This document shows, one piece after another, positions 1-5,751 of a DNA stretch of 5,777 bases; positions within the stretch are counted from its first letter, which is position 1, and every line of letters begins with the position of its first letter. The translations under genes and the position numbers were made by a program. Source of the DNA: an uncultured Peptoniphilus sp. (GTDB taxonomy: Bacteria; Bacillota; Clostridia; Tissierellales; Peptoniphilaceae). Under the pieces are notes generated by a model, which was not told where the DNA came from, did not search any database, and saw only the letters and a list, made by a program, of their open reading frames with translations. The stretch spans positions 1-5,777 of the forward strand of contig CABQNX010000048.1 in the NCBI GenBank assembly GCA_902465645.1, written 5' to 3'.

Positions 1-25
1 TAATACTATTAATAATACTACTTTT

Positions 26-937
26 TTATCTATATGAGTAATCATAGTCATTCACATAATTATGTCCGAATACTGATCCTATTACCATTCTTGCTAAACT
101 TGAAGAACCCCAATCTTTACCTGTAATGCCATCATAAAAAGTGTTACCTCTATATGAACTTTTTGTATCATAAATATAAGCTTTAAGCCCGCTCTTTATT
201 GTCTTATTTGAAAAACCACTTAGTTTTAAATAAATATCTGATACCTGTGCATTAACGGTTGTTGATAAAGCTTTTGTTATAGCTCCTCCTACAACCGCTA
301 TCCCCAATCCATAACATACTTTTGCTAAAAATTGACTAGCAAAATAAGATGCCATTAATCCCGGTATCTCAAATGCCCCAATTATAACAGTTGCTAAAGT
401 TACTAAACTTCCGACATAATTTCTTATTGTATATGTAGTATATTCAGTTTTTCCAAGGCTTTCTGATACTGAAATTCTAAATTTTTGACTTGAGTTTTTT
501 AAATAAATTTCCAATTGTCCTAAATAATTACTACTTCTAGATTCATATATGCTATTTAGTTCTTCTTCATTTATAGTGTTAGTTTTAGACTTTGTTACTA
601 TTTCATTTATTGGTAGTATTTTAGTTGTATTGCTTGATTTTCTAAAATAATAATCCTCTTTAGGGCGTTCATTTATATATACATTATGTGGATCATTATC
701 ATAAATAAAATTTTCCTCTATTATTGTATTATTTTCATATCCTCTGACTGTTGCCATTCCTTTAATTGAATTGTATTCATAGGTTATTTTAAAACCATTT
801 TTATCATCATAAATTACTGTTTCTGATAAAGAATCAGGATTATATTCTTCATTAGATATTACTCCAACTGCAAACACACTTCCAAAATTAATTATAATAC
901 ACATTACTAAAATAAAACAAATAATTTTTTTCTTCAT
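26..937 (-). CDS. Secreted or surface protein of unknown function, 303 aa
   Basis: I do not recognise this protein with confidence. Residues 1-23 form a Sec signal peptide: a KKK start, a hydrophobic core rich in Ile, Leu and Cys, and a V-F-A cleavage site. The mature N-terminal part (about 24-170) is polar and rich in Asn, Tyr and Glu, with probable beta strands. Residues about 175-225 are strongly hydrophobic and Gly/Ala rich, enough for one or two membrane-spanning or membrane-inserting helices. The C-terminal 75 residues are polar and end in a Tyr/Asp-rich tail. A GGAGG at 945-949 lies 7 bases before the ATG, and the gene has its own promoter, so it is not part of the transporter operon. 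By eye it is more AT rich than the operon next to it. The layout (signal peptide, polar domain, glycine-rich hydrophobic segment) resembles large secreted bacteriocin-like proteins such as the geobacillin-26 type, but that is a guess from architecture only. Confidence 0.85.
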   Translation of the reverse strand: MKKKIICFILVMCIIINFGSVFAVGVISNEEYNPDSLSETVIYDDKNGFKITYEYNSIKGMATVRGYENNTIIEENFIYDNDPHNVYINERPKEDYYFRKSSNTTKILPINEIVTKSKTNTINEEELNSIYESRSSNYLGQLEIYLKNSSQKFRISVSESLGKTEYTTYTIRNYVGSLVTLATVIIGAFEIPGLMASYFASQFLAKVCYGLGIAVVGGAITKALSTTVNAQVSDIYLKLSGFSNKTIKSGLKAYIYDTKSSYRGNTFYDGITGKDWGSSSLARMVIGSVFGHNYVNDYDYSYR

Positions 938-983
938 TTCATTACCTCCATTAATCTAATTATTTTCACTTTATCTTATTACT

Positions 984-1012
984 ATGATATCATCTTTTTT
1001 CTATTCAGTCAA
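984..1012 (-). promoter_or_regulatory. Promoter of the secreted-protein gene
   Basis: On the minus strand a -35 element TTGACT (1007-1012) is followed by a 17-base spacer and a -10 element TATCAT (984-989). Transcription would start near 977, about 40 bases before the ATG at 937. It sits just downstream of the transporter terminator, so the secreted-protein gene is an independent unit. The -10 lies inside a 10-base palindrome (984-993), which may be chance. Confidence 0.7.
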
Positions 1013-1020
1013 TTCTATTT

Positions 1021-1058
1021 AAATAACAAAGCACCTACTCATATTTTATGTAGGTGCT
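1021..1058 (-). terminator. Rho-independent terminator of the transporter operon
   Basis: Six bases after the ATPase stop codon, the minus strand can form a 9-bp perfect stem (AGCACCTAC at 1050-1058 pairing with GTAGGTGCT at 1030-1038, minus-strand reading) with an 11-base A/T-rich loop. It is followed by a T-rich tail reading TTTGTTATTT. The plus-strand side lacks a good T run, so it most likely works only for the leftward operon. Confidence 0.85.
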
Positions 1059-1063
1059 ATTAT

Positions 1064-1858
1064 TTATGCTATCTTTTCTACTTTTTTAAGTTCAAGATTA
1101 TTTTCTTCTTCAATCTTTTCATTGTAAATCCTATTTAGTTCTTCTTCTGTAACTTCACTTGGAAGAATGTCTAAGACAACTTTGCCCTTGTTGAGCATTA
1201 TAATTCTGTCTGAGTAGTCAATAGCATTTTTAAGATTGTGAGTAATCATAAGTGTTGTGATTTTTTCTTTTTTAATAAGATCATTTGTCTTATCCATTAT
1301 TATCTTAGAAGTCTTTGGGTCAAGGGCTGCTGTGTGTTCATCAAGTAGAAGGATCTTTGGTCTTTTAACAGTTGCCATGAGAAGTGACAGGGATTGTCTT
1401 TGTCCACCTGATAGGAATTTTACTTGAGTCTTTAATTTGTTTTCAAGTCCCAGGTCAATGGACTTTAACTTTTCTATAATCTCATCGTTGTTCTTCTTGT
1501 CAATCAATCTCTTGAAGGTGAACTTGTGTCCCTTCTTGAAGGCCATGGACATATTTTCTAAAATATTTAGGCTCTGGCAAACTCCCTTTGATGGGTCTTG
1601 GTTTACCTTTCCAATGTCTATTGCCCTCTTGTCTTCAGATAATTTTGCAATGTCCACATCTCCCAGGAGGATCTCTCCTGAGTCAGGATTAAGTGAACCT
1701 GAAATCATATTAAATAATGTGGACTTGCCACAACCGTTGGGTCCCAAAATTGCAACACACTTATTTTCTTCTATATCAAGGGAGAAATTATCAAAAATTT
1801 GATTTTCTTCTTCCATTCCCTTGTAAAAAGTTTTTGATAAATTTTTAATTCTTAGCAT
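1064..1858 (-). CDS. ABC transporter ATP-binding protein (TrpZ-like), predicted aromatic amino acid uptake
   Basis: This is the cytoplasmic ATPase that would power the adjacent permease. All motifs are intact over 264 residues: Walker A GPNGCGKS at 39-46, Q-loop glutamine at 87, signature LSGGQ at 149-153, Walker B ILLLDE at 169-174 with Asp173 and catalytic Glu174, D-loop ALD at 178-180 and switch His207. The length is normal for a stand-alone ATPase of the LivF/LivG-like group that pairs with BPD_transp_2 permeases. The ATG at 1856-1858 overlaps the 3' end of the permease gene by 14 bases, with a purine-rich GAGGG just upstream, which suggests translational coupling. It is the last gene of the operon and is followed directly by a terminator. 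ATPase function is near certain. The substrate is inferred from the operon's binding protein and T-box leader, not from this protein. Confidence 0.95.
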   Translation of the reverse strand: MLRIKNLSKTFYKGMEEENQIFDNFSLDIEENKCVAILGPNGCGKSTLFNMISGSLNPDSGEILLGDVDIAKLSEDKRAIDIGKVNQDPSKGVCQSLNILENMSMAFKKGHKFTFKRLIDKKNNDEIIEKLKSIDLGLENKLKTQVKFLSGGQRQSLSLLMATVKRPKILLLDEHTAALDPKTSKIIMDKTNDLIKKEKITTLMITHNLKNAIDYSDRIIMLNKGKVVLDILPSEVTEEELNRIYNEKIEEENNLELKKVEKIA

Positions 1859-2729
1859 TTTCTTCCCTCTTTCCTTTTAAAATTGATAGTCCCTTTGAAG
1901 AAACATCATTGTAAACTATGAAGAATACTACGATTATTGCAGTTATTCCCTTTAAATCACTTGGAGCTAGTCCTAGGTAAAGGGCGATTCCGTAGATAAT
2001 TCTGTAAATTATTGCACCGATTATAGCCCTTGTCGTCCTATTTAAAAAGCTCGCGTTCTTTAAGAAGGCATCGCCAATTATAACTGATGCAAGTGCTGAT
2101 ACTATTATGGCTTGGCCCATTGTTATGTCTGCGTAACCATTTGACTGTGCCATCAGGGCTCCTGCAAGAGCTGCAAGTCCATTAGATATTACAAGTCCTA
2201 TTGCGATGTACTTGTCTGGATTTTTTCCAAGGGACTTAACAAGAGTTTCGTTATCTCCTGTTGCCAAAAGAAGGTAGCCCTTTTCAGTCTTTAAAAACCA
2301 ATCAAGGATTAATTTAATAACAAGTGTTATTATTGCAAGAATAAACATCTTAGGAAGGCTTTCAAAAAGTTGAAATACAGTCTTGTAATCAAAGAAGGTA
2401 ACATTTGGTGTACCAGTAATTCTTAAATTCACTGAATATAAAAATGTCATTGTTAGGATTCCTGATAAGATTGCTTGGATCTTAAACTTCCTGAATAAAA
2501 TATATGTGATATAGCCTCCAAGTCCTCCTGCTATAAGTGAAACCACCATAGCGAGTATTGGGTTCATGCCAAGTGTTAGCATCTTTGCAAAGGCAAAGGC
2601 CCCAAGTGGGAAAGTACCTTCCACTGACATGTCAGGGAAATCTAAAATTTTAAAGGTTATTACAACTCCTATTGTCAATATGGAAAATATAAGTCCCATG
2701 ACAATGGATTCCATTATTACTGAATTCAA
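1845..2729 (-). CDS. ABC transporter permease (TrpY-like, BPD_transp_2 family), predicted aromatic amino acid uptake
   Basis: This integral membrane subunit of 294 residues has about eight or nine hydrophobic helices, roughly at 8-26, 39-53, 56-78, 85-98, 126-146, 173-192, 203-220, 233-252 and 258-277. The segment FPDMSVEGTFPLGAF near 30-44 and the region around 180-219 (ISNGLAALAGALMAQSNG, then MGQ and VIIGD) are characteristic of permeases that accompany ABC_sub_bind (PF04392) binding proteins. It probably acts as a homodimer. The start is TTG at 2727-2729: a GGAGG at 2736-2740 lies exactly 6 bases upstream, the same spacing seen in both binding-protein genes. The first in-frame ATG (2712-2714) is 21 bases from the GGAGG, too far for that site. 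It starts 34 bases after the tyrosine-type binding protein and overlaps the ATPase by 14 bases, so the three form one operon. There is only one permease for two binding proteins in the window. Confidence 0.93.
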   Translation of the reverse strand: MNSVIMESIVMGLIFSILTIGVVITFKILDFPDMSVEGTFPLGAFAFAKMLTLGMNPILAMVVSLIAGGLGGYITYILFRKFKIQAILSGILTMTFLYSVNLRITGTPNVTFFDYKTVFQLFESLPKMFILAIITLVIKLILDWFLKTEKGYLLLATGDNETLVKSLGKNPDKYIAIGLVISNGLAALAGALMAQSNGYADITMGQAIIVSALASVIIGDAFLKNASFLNRTTRAIIGAIIYRIIYGIALYLGLAPSDLKGITAIIVVFFIVYNDVSSKGLSILKGKREENAKN

Positions 2730-2735
2730 CTTCTT

Positions 2736-2740
2736 CCTCC
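2736..2740 (-). promoter_or_regulatory. Ribosome binding site that selects the TTG start of the permease
   Basis: The minus strand reads AGGAGG followed by AAGAAG and then TTG. The 6-base gap is ideal for the TTG and matches the 6-base gaps before the two ATG-started binding proteins. No comparable site lies before the next in-frame ATG. Confidence 0.75.
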
Positions 2741-2763
2741 TATATGTTTTAATCTTTTTTCAT

Positions 2764-3762
2764 CTATTCAACTACTTTTGCATTATCCATTAAGTTCTTG
2801 TCATCTTCTAGGCCAAGGGCTTCGGCAGTTTTCTTGTTTACAACCTTGCTTGTTTCAGTTGAGAATAAAACTGGAACATCTTTTACTTCCTTGCCACCAA
2901 GGATTTCACTTGCCATTCCTGCTGCCTTCATACCAAGTTCAACATAGTCAACTCCAGCACTTACAAGAATTCCATTTTCAACTGGACCTTCTTCTGATGC
3001 AAAGGAAGGAATCTTTGAAGCCTTTAGTGACTCTGCAATTATTGTGGATGCAGATGAAACTGTGTTGTCTGTGATCGCCATGAAGATGTCTATCTTTCCT
3101 TCAATTGTCTTTATTGCTGTTGACACGTCATTGATGTTATTTACTCCAACTTCCACTACATTAAGTCCAAAACCATCTGCTGCTTTCTTTAGTTCTTCAA
3201 CTTGGAATTTTGAATTGGCTTCATTTGTTGAGAACATAACTCCAATATTTTTAATGTCTGGGAAGATGCTAATCATTTCTTCTAGTTGAGCTTCTATTGA
3301 GAAGTAATCAGAAACCCCTGTTATATTTCTTTCAGGTTCTTCCAAATTTTTAACAAGGTCAGCAGATGCTGGATCTGTAACTGCGTTAAATATAATTGGA
3401 ATTTCCTTTTCGCCATTTTTTGCTCCTTGGGCAGCTGGTGTTGCTATTGCGTAAATTAAATCAACCTTCTTGTCTTGGAAGGACTTGATAATTGATGGTA
3501 CAACTGTTAAGTCTCCATTGGCATTCTTAGAAATAATTTCTACATCTGGGTTAGTCTTTTTAAGTTCATCTTCAAAACCCTTTCTCGCCCTTTCAAGAGC
3601 AATGTGGTCTGCAATTTGAATTACCCCAACTTTTTTACCGCCAGTAGATTCTCCACCAGCAACTTCTTTTTCATTTCCAGTATTTACACTATTTTCACTT
3701 TTGCCACAAGCCACAAGAACAAGGGACATCATAAGTAAAATAAACAACTTTCTAAATTTCAT
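2764..3762 (-). CDS. TrpX-type substrate-binding lipoprotein, predicted tyrosine-responsive
   Basis: This is the extracellular ligand-binding subunit of an ABC importer, ABC_sub_bind family (PF04392), 332 residues. Residues 1-18 are a lipoprotein signal peptide with lipobox LVAC and lipidated Cys19. A Ser/Gly/Glu-rich linker runs to about 43, followed by two alpha/beta lobes. Family motifs are TPAAQGAK (108-115), AVTDP (127-131), FSTNE (177-181), NNIND (208-212), TDNTV (231-235), SEEG (256-259) and GVDYVELG (270-277). The ATG has GGAGG (3769-3773) 6 bases upstream. It is the first gene of the operon with permease and ATPase, and is preceded by a T-box leader whose specifier reads UAC. The family includes tryptophan-binding TrpX proteins, so automatic annotation would say tryptophan or unknown. 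The leader instead suggests tyrosine, or aromatic amino acids with tyrosine control. The ligand itself cannot be read from the protein. It ends in TAG, and a close paralogue lies just upstream. Confidence 0.93.
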   Translation of the reverse strand: MKFRKLFILLMMSLVLVACGKSENSVNTGNEKEVAGGESTGGKKVGVIQIADHIALERARKGFEDELKKTNPDVEIISKNANGDLTVVPSIIKSFQDKKVDLIYAIATPAAQGAKNGEKEIPIIFNAVTDPASADLVKNLEEPERNITGVSDYFSIEAQLEEMISIFPDIKNIGVMFSTNEANSKFQVEELKKAADGFGLNVVEVGVNNINDVSTAIKTIEGKIDIFMAITDNTVSSASTIIAESLKASKIPSFASEEGPVENGILVSAGVDYVELGMKAAGMASEILGGKEVKDVPVLFSTETSKVVNKKTAEALGLEDDKNLMDNAKVVE

Positions 3763-3780
3763 AAAAAACCTCCATAAAAT

Positions 3781-3815
3781 AAAAAAAGTCTTTCATCCAC
3801 ATTGGGACGAAAGAC
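3781..3815 (-). terminator. T-box regulated terminator before the tyrosine-type operon
   Basis: On the minus strand an 11-bp stem (3805-3815 with 3788-3798, one G-U pair) encloses a 6-base loop and is followed by seven T. Its 5' arm includes part of the CGTCCC (3804-3809) that the antiterminator needs, so the two structures exclude each other. The T run ends 7 bases before the GGAGG of the binding-protein gene. Confidence 0.93.
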
Positions 3816-4038
3816 TGACTTCGCGGTACCACCCGATTTTATAATCAAAAAGATTACCTCACTTTAAGGTCTAACAACCTCTAGCCTCAGATAACGGTGG
3901 CTTCCGTACTTGCCTACTAACTTCAACAAATAAGCTTTAGAGTGTATGTTAAATTTCCGTGTATTGCCTCTCACCAACCGGCAACTCTCTTAAAATCACT
4001 AAAAATTCTTTTTTCTCTTTCAACGCTTTATTTAAATT
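3781..4038 (-). promoter_or_regulatory. T-box riboswitch leader, predicted tRNA-Tyr (specifier UAC)
   Basis: This leader senses uncharged tRNA and lets transcription continue when the amino acid is scarce. The T-box itself (RNA GGGUGGUACCGCG, 3822-3834) is nearly canonical. Its UGGU bulge at 3828-3831 would pair with an ACCA tRNA end, that is discriminator A. The antiterminator forms from GGG/CCC and GCG/CGU across the UGGUACC bulge. Stem I is visible: a base helix (AAAUAA-A-GC with GCUUAUUU), a kink-turn-like internal loop, an AGAG (4015-4018) / CUCU (3939-3942) helix, then the specifier loop with an AGUGA motif on its 5' side, and a UUGCC/GGCAA helix below the GGUUGGUGAG apical segment. The three bases before the conserved purine (3943) that precedes CUCU are UAC (3944-3946), a Tyr codon. 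Shifted registers would read AUA or ACA and are less likely by alignment with the sister leader. Confidence 0.93.
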
Positions 4039-4044
4039 ACATTT

Positions 4045-4073
4045 AGTATATTCTGCTAGCAGACCAAAGTCAA
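4045..4073 (-). promoter_or_regulatory. Promoter of the tyrosine-type T-box operon, with a palindrome in the spacer
   Basis: On the minus strand TTGACT (4068-4073), a 17-base spacer and TATACT (4045-4050) form a strong sigma-A-type promoter. Transcription would start near 4038 with an A. The spacer holds the perfect 12-base palindrome TCTGCTAGCAGA (4052-4063), a possible repressor site that the sister promoter lacks. Confidence 0.88.
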
Positions 4074-4139
4074 GTCTTTTTTTATAATTTCGTCCAAATT
4101 TTTTATTAAATTTTTATTTTACTTATCTCAGTGAGATTT

Positions 4140-5117
4140 TTATTTTAAAATTTCTGCATCCTTTAAATTTTCATTTGTAAGATCTAGTCCAAGAGCTTCA
4201 GCAGTTTTGCTGTTAATCTTTTTCTTTGAAGTCTTGTTGTCTTCTGCCTGAAGATTTTTTATATCTTCACCCTTTAAAAGTTTTATTGCCATTTCTCCTG
4301 CTTGTCTTCCATGTTCATAGTAGTCAACGCCTTCACTCATAAGAAGTCCTTTAGACACTTGTCCTTCTTCAGCAGAAAGTGATGGAATTTTATTTTTTAA
4401 AAGATTTTCTGCAAGAATTGGACCAGCAGATGCAACTGTGTTGTCAGTAAGAGCATAATAAGCATCAATCTTTTCAGTTATAGTTGAAAGAGCTTGGCCA
4501 ATGTCGTTGATGTTATTGATTCCCACGCTTTCAAGTTCAAGTCCAAGTTCATTGCAAGCTTTTTCCAAATTTTCAACTTGAATCTTTGAGTTAACTTCAT
4601 TAGTTGAGAAAATTGTTCCAATAGTTTTTACATCTGGATAAATCTTTAAGAAGGATTCTAATTGGTACTTTGCAGAAACTGCATCGTTAACTCCAGTGAT
4701 ATTTGTGATTTTATCTGGCGATTCAATTAAACCTGCTTCCACTGGGTCAGTCACTGCTGAATAAATAATATTTTTATTTGGAAGGGCAGTCTTTGCTCCT
4801 TGGGCAGCTGGTGTTGAGATTGCATAAACTAATTTATAATCATCTGATTGGAACTTTTTGGGAGCAGTTGTAGCTAAGGCTTGGTCGCCTTGTAGGTTTT
4901 CCACGTCAACTTCTACATCAAGTCCTTCTTCCTTTAGCCTGTCTTGGAAACCCCTTAGGGCATTGTCAAGGGACACGTGTTCAATATATTGGATTGCTCC
5001 AACTTTTATTTTTTCTCCACTTTCTTTTTCTGCTTTCTTATCACCTGCACATCCAACAAGGGAAAGCGCAAGGGCACCAATACTTATAACTTTTACCATT
5101 TTCTTTAAATTTTTCAT
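4140..5117 (-). CDS. TrpX-type substrate-binding lipoprotein, predicted phenylalanine-responsive, without its own permease
   Basis: This second extracellular binding protein of the ABC_sub_bind family (PF04392) has 325 residues. Its signal peptide ends in lipobox LVGC with lipidated Cys23. The same motifs recur in order: TPAAQGAK (102-109), AVTDP (121-125), FSTNE (170-174), NNIND (201-205), TDNTV (224-228), AEEG (249-252) and GVDYYEHG (263-270). By eye close to half of the residues match the downstream paralogue, including the C-terminal TAEALGL block. The GGAGG at 5124-5128 is 6 bases before the ATG. No permease or ATPase follows; the next gene downstream is the other binding protein under its own promoter and T-box. 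Its own T-box specifier reads UUC. I infer that it delivers phenylalanine or a related aromatic compound to the shared permease/ATPase encoded downstream. A partner elsewhere in the genome is possible. Loop residues after strand 1 differ (YIEH at 44-47 versus IADH in the paralogue) and could affect ligand choice. Confidence 0.93.
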   Translation of the reverse strand: MKNLKKMVKVISIGALALSLVGCAGDKKAEKESGEKIKVGAIQYIEHVSLDNALRGFQDRLKEEGLDVEVDVENLQGDQALATTAPKKFQSDDYKLVYAISTPAAQGAKTALPNKNIIYSAVTDPVEAGLIESPDKITNITGVNDAVSAKYQLESFLKIYPDVKTIGTIFSTNEVNSKIQVENLEKACNELGLELESVGINNINDIGQALSTITEKIDAYYALTDNTVASAGPILAENLLKNKIPSLSAEEGQVSKGLLMSEGVDYYEHGRQAGEMAIKLLKGEDIKNLQAEDNKTSKKKINSKTAEALGLDLTNENLKDAEILK

Positions 5118-5149
5118 TTTTGTCCTCCAAAAAAATTATTTAAAATAAT

Positions 5150-5183
5150 AAAAAAATCCTCCACCCCATATAGGGCGAAGGAT
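5150..5183 (-). terminator. T-box regulated terminator before the phenylalanine-type binding protein
   Basis: On the minus strand an 11-bp stem (5173-5183 with 5156-5166, two G-U pairs) with a 6-base loop is followed by a run of seven T. The CGCCCT segment (5172-5177), mostly in its 5' arm, is also the 3' half of the antiterminator, giving the expected switch. Confidence 0.93.
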
Positions 5184-5406
5184 TCGCGGTACCACCTAAA
5201 TTCGAAATAAAAATATTTCCTCTTTAAAGATCTAACAATCTCTAGTCTATGATAACGGAGACTTCCGTGAAGATCTACTATTATTCAATCTTCATGCTTT
5301 AGAGTGAATATATGATACTAACTTGTCTGTGGGCTCTCACCATCCCCACTCTCTTTGAGACTTATTAAATACCTTTTTCTCTTTCATGGCATTTATTATT
5401 TTATTA
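5150..5406 (-). promoter_or_regulatory. T-box riboswitch leader, predicted tRNA-Phe (specifier UUC)
   Basis: The T-box (RNA AGGUGGUACCGCG, 5185-5197) has a UGGU bulge at 5191-5194 that fits an ACCA tRNA end. The antiterminator pairs AGG with CCU and GCG with CGC around the UGGUACC bulge. Stem I shows a base helix AUGC/GCAU, a kink-turn-like loop, the AGAG/CUCU helix (3' side at 5301-5304), the specifier loop, a GUCU/AGAC helix, an AAAGAGA bulge and a GUGGG/CCCAC helix capped by GAUGGUGAGAG. The triplet before the conserved purine (5305) is UUC (5306-5308), a Phe codon. The position is the same as the UAC of the sister leader. The leader fills almost the whole 347-base gap between the genes. 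Confidence 0.93.
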
Positions 5407-5412
5407 GTGGAT

Positions 5413-5441
5413 ATTATATTCTTGTAAAAAATTTTTGTCAA
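5413..5441 (-). promoter_or_regulatory. Consensus promoter of the phenylalanine-type T-box gene
   Basis: On the minus strand TTGACA (5436-5441), a 17-base spacer and TATAAT (5413-5418) match the sigma-A consensus exactly in both hexamers. Transcription would start near 5405-5406, just before Stem I of the T-box leader. A full-strength promoter fits control by attenuation rather than by initiation. Confidence 0.92.
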
Positions 5442-5445
5442 GACT

Positions 5446-5482
5446 AATTTTAAATTTATTTTTTTTATTCATTTCTCCTTGA
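5446..5482. repeat. Copy A of a repeated gene end (C-terminal codons plus downstream flank)
   Basis: This stretch nearly repeats 5719-5751. The two copies differ by a 4-base change in T-run length and by one substitution. It covers the last codons (SRRNE and stop) of the small membrane protein gene and its AT-rich 3' flank. This indicates tandem gene duplication rather than a mobile repeat. Confidence 0.7.
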
Positions 5483-5647
5483 AATGAAGTAAATAATAAG
5501 AGTAGTTATTAGATAAACTCCAATGAAAAAAATGTTGTTTTTTATTGTTGCAGAACTCAAACTTCCTGTCTTGTAATAAGTAAATCCATCAAAAATTATC
5601 ATAAAAAGTATGAGTATAAACAAATTTTTAATTCTATCTTTTAACAT
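5465..5647 (-). CDS. Small two-helix membrane protein of unknown function, 60 aa
   Basis: I cannot assign a function. The protein is a hairpin of two hydrophobic helices (about 9-25 and 39-55) joined by a short polar loop containing YYKTGSL and TIKNN. Lys/Arg residues at the N-terminus (KDRIK) and C-terminus (SRRNE) suggest both ends face the cytoplasm. A moderate AAGGA (5656-5660) lies 8 bases before the ATG. No clear promoter or terminator is visible: the stop is followed directly by AT-rich sequence and the next promoter. Support that it is a real gene comes from the upstream partial copy, which preserves the same reading frame, C-terminus and stop. Immunity-like or toxin-like small proteins also have this shape, but nothing here shows either role. 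Confidence 0.65.
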   Translation of the reverse strand: MLKDRIKNLFILILFMIIFDGFTYYKTGSLSSATIKNNIFFIGVYLITTLIIYFISRRNE

Positions 5648-5718
5648 TTACATCATCCTTAAATAAATTTTAGTAAAAATTATTTTATTAACAGTAAAGA
5701 TATTATGATTTTTTTGTA

Positions 5719-5751
5719 AATTTTAAATTTATTTTATTCATTTCTTCTTGA
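5719..5751. repeat. Copy B of the repeated gene end
   Basis: This is the partner of 5446-5482, lying about 270 bases away in the same orientation. The similarity fades toward the window edge, where the protein sequences of the two copies diverge. Confidence 0.7.

Noticed and set aside
1..20. Direct repeat TAATACTA at 1-8 and 13-20
   Set aside because: It is two short copies in very AT-rich sequence at the window edge, with nothing to tie it to an attachment site or operator.
984..993. Palindrome ATGATATCAT over the -10 of the secreted-protein promoter
   Set aside because: Ten-base AT-rich palindromes are expected by chance several times in a window like this, and no second copy supports an operator.
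1437..1802. Open frame on the plus strand inside the ATPase gene
   Set aside because: It is antisense to intact Walker and signature motifs, lacks a ribosome binding site and resembles no protein. It is a shadow of the real gene.
2566..3289. Three plus-strand open frames across the permease and tyrosine-type binding protein
   Set aside because: They are antisense to well-supported coding regions, have low-complexity composition and no credible start signals.
3781..4038. Reading the first leader as isoleucine (AUA) or threonine (ACA)
   Set aside because: These registers do not place a single purine between the specifier and the CUCU strand, and they break the alignment with the second leader; the aromatic reading also fits the protein family.
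4125..4137. Inverted repeat ATCTCA-G-TGAGAT next to the stop of the phenylalanine-type gene
   Set aside because: The hairpin is only 5 bp with a 3-base loop. The T run lies on the plus-strand side, where there is no gene to terminate, so it is not supported as a terminator for the minus-strand gene.
4858..5148. Plus-strand open frame rich in Ser and Phe
   Set aside because: It is antisense to the phenylalanine-type binding protein and its leader end; the Ser/Phe bias is the expected reverse reading of Glu/Lys codons.
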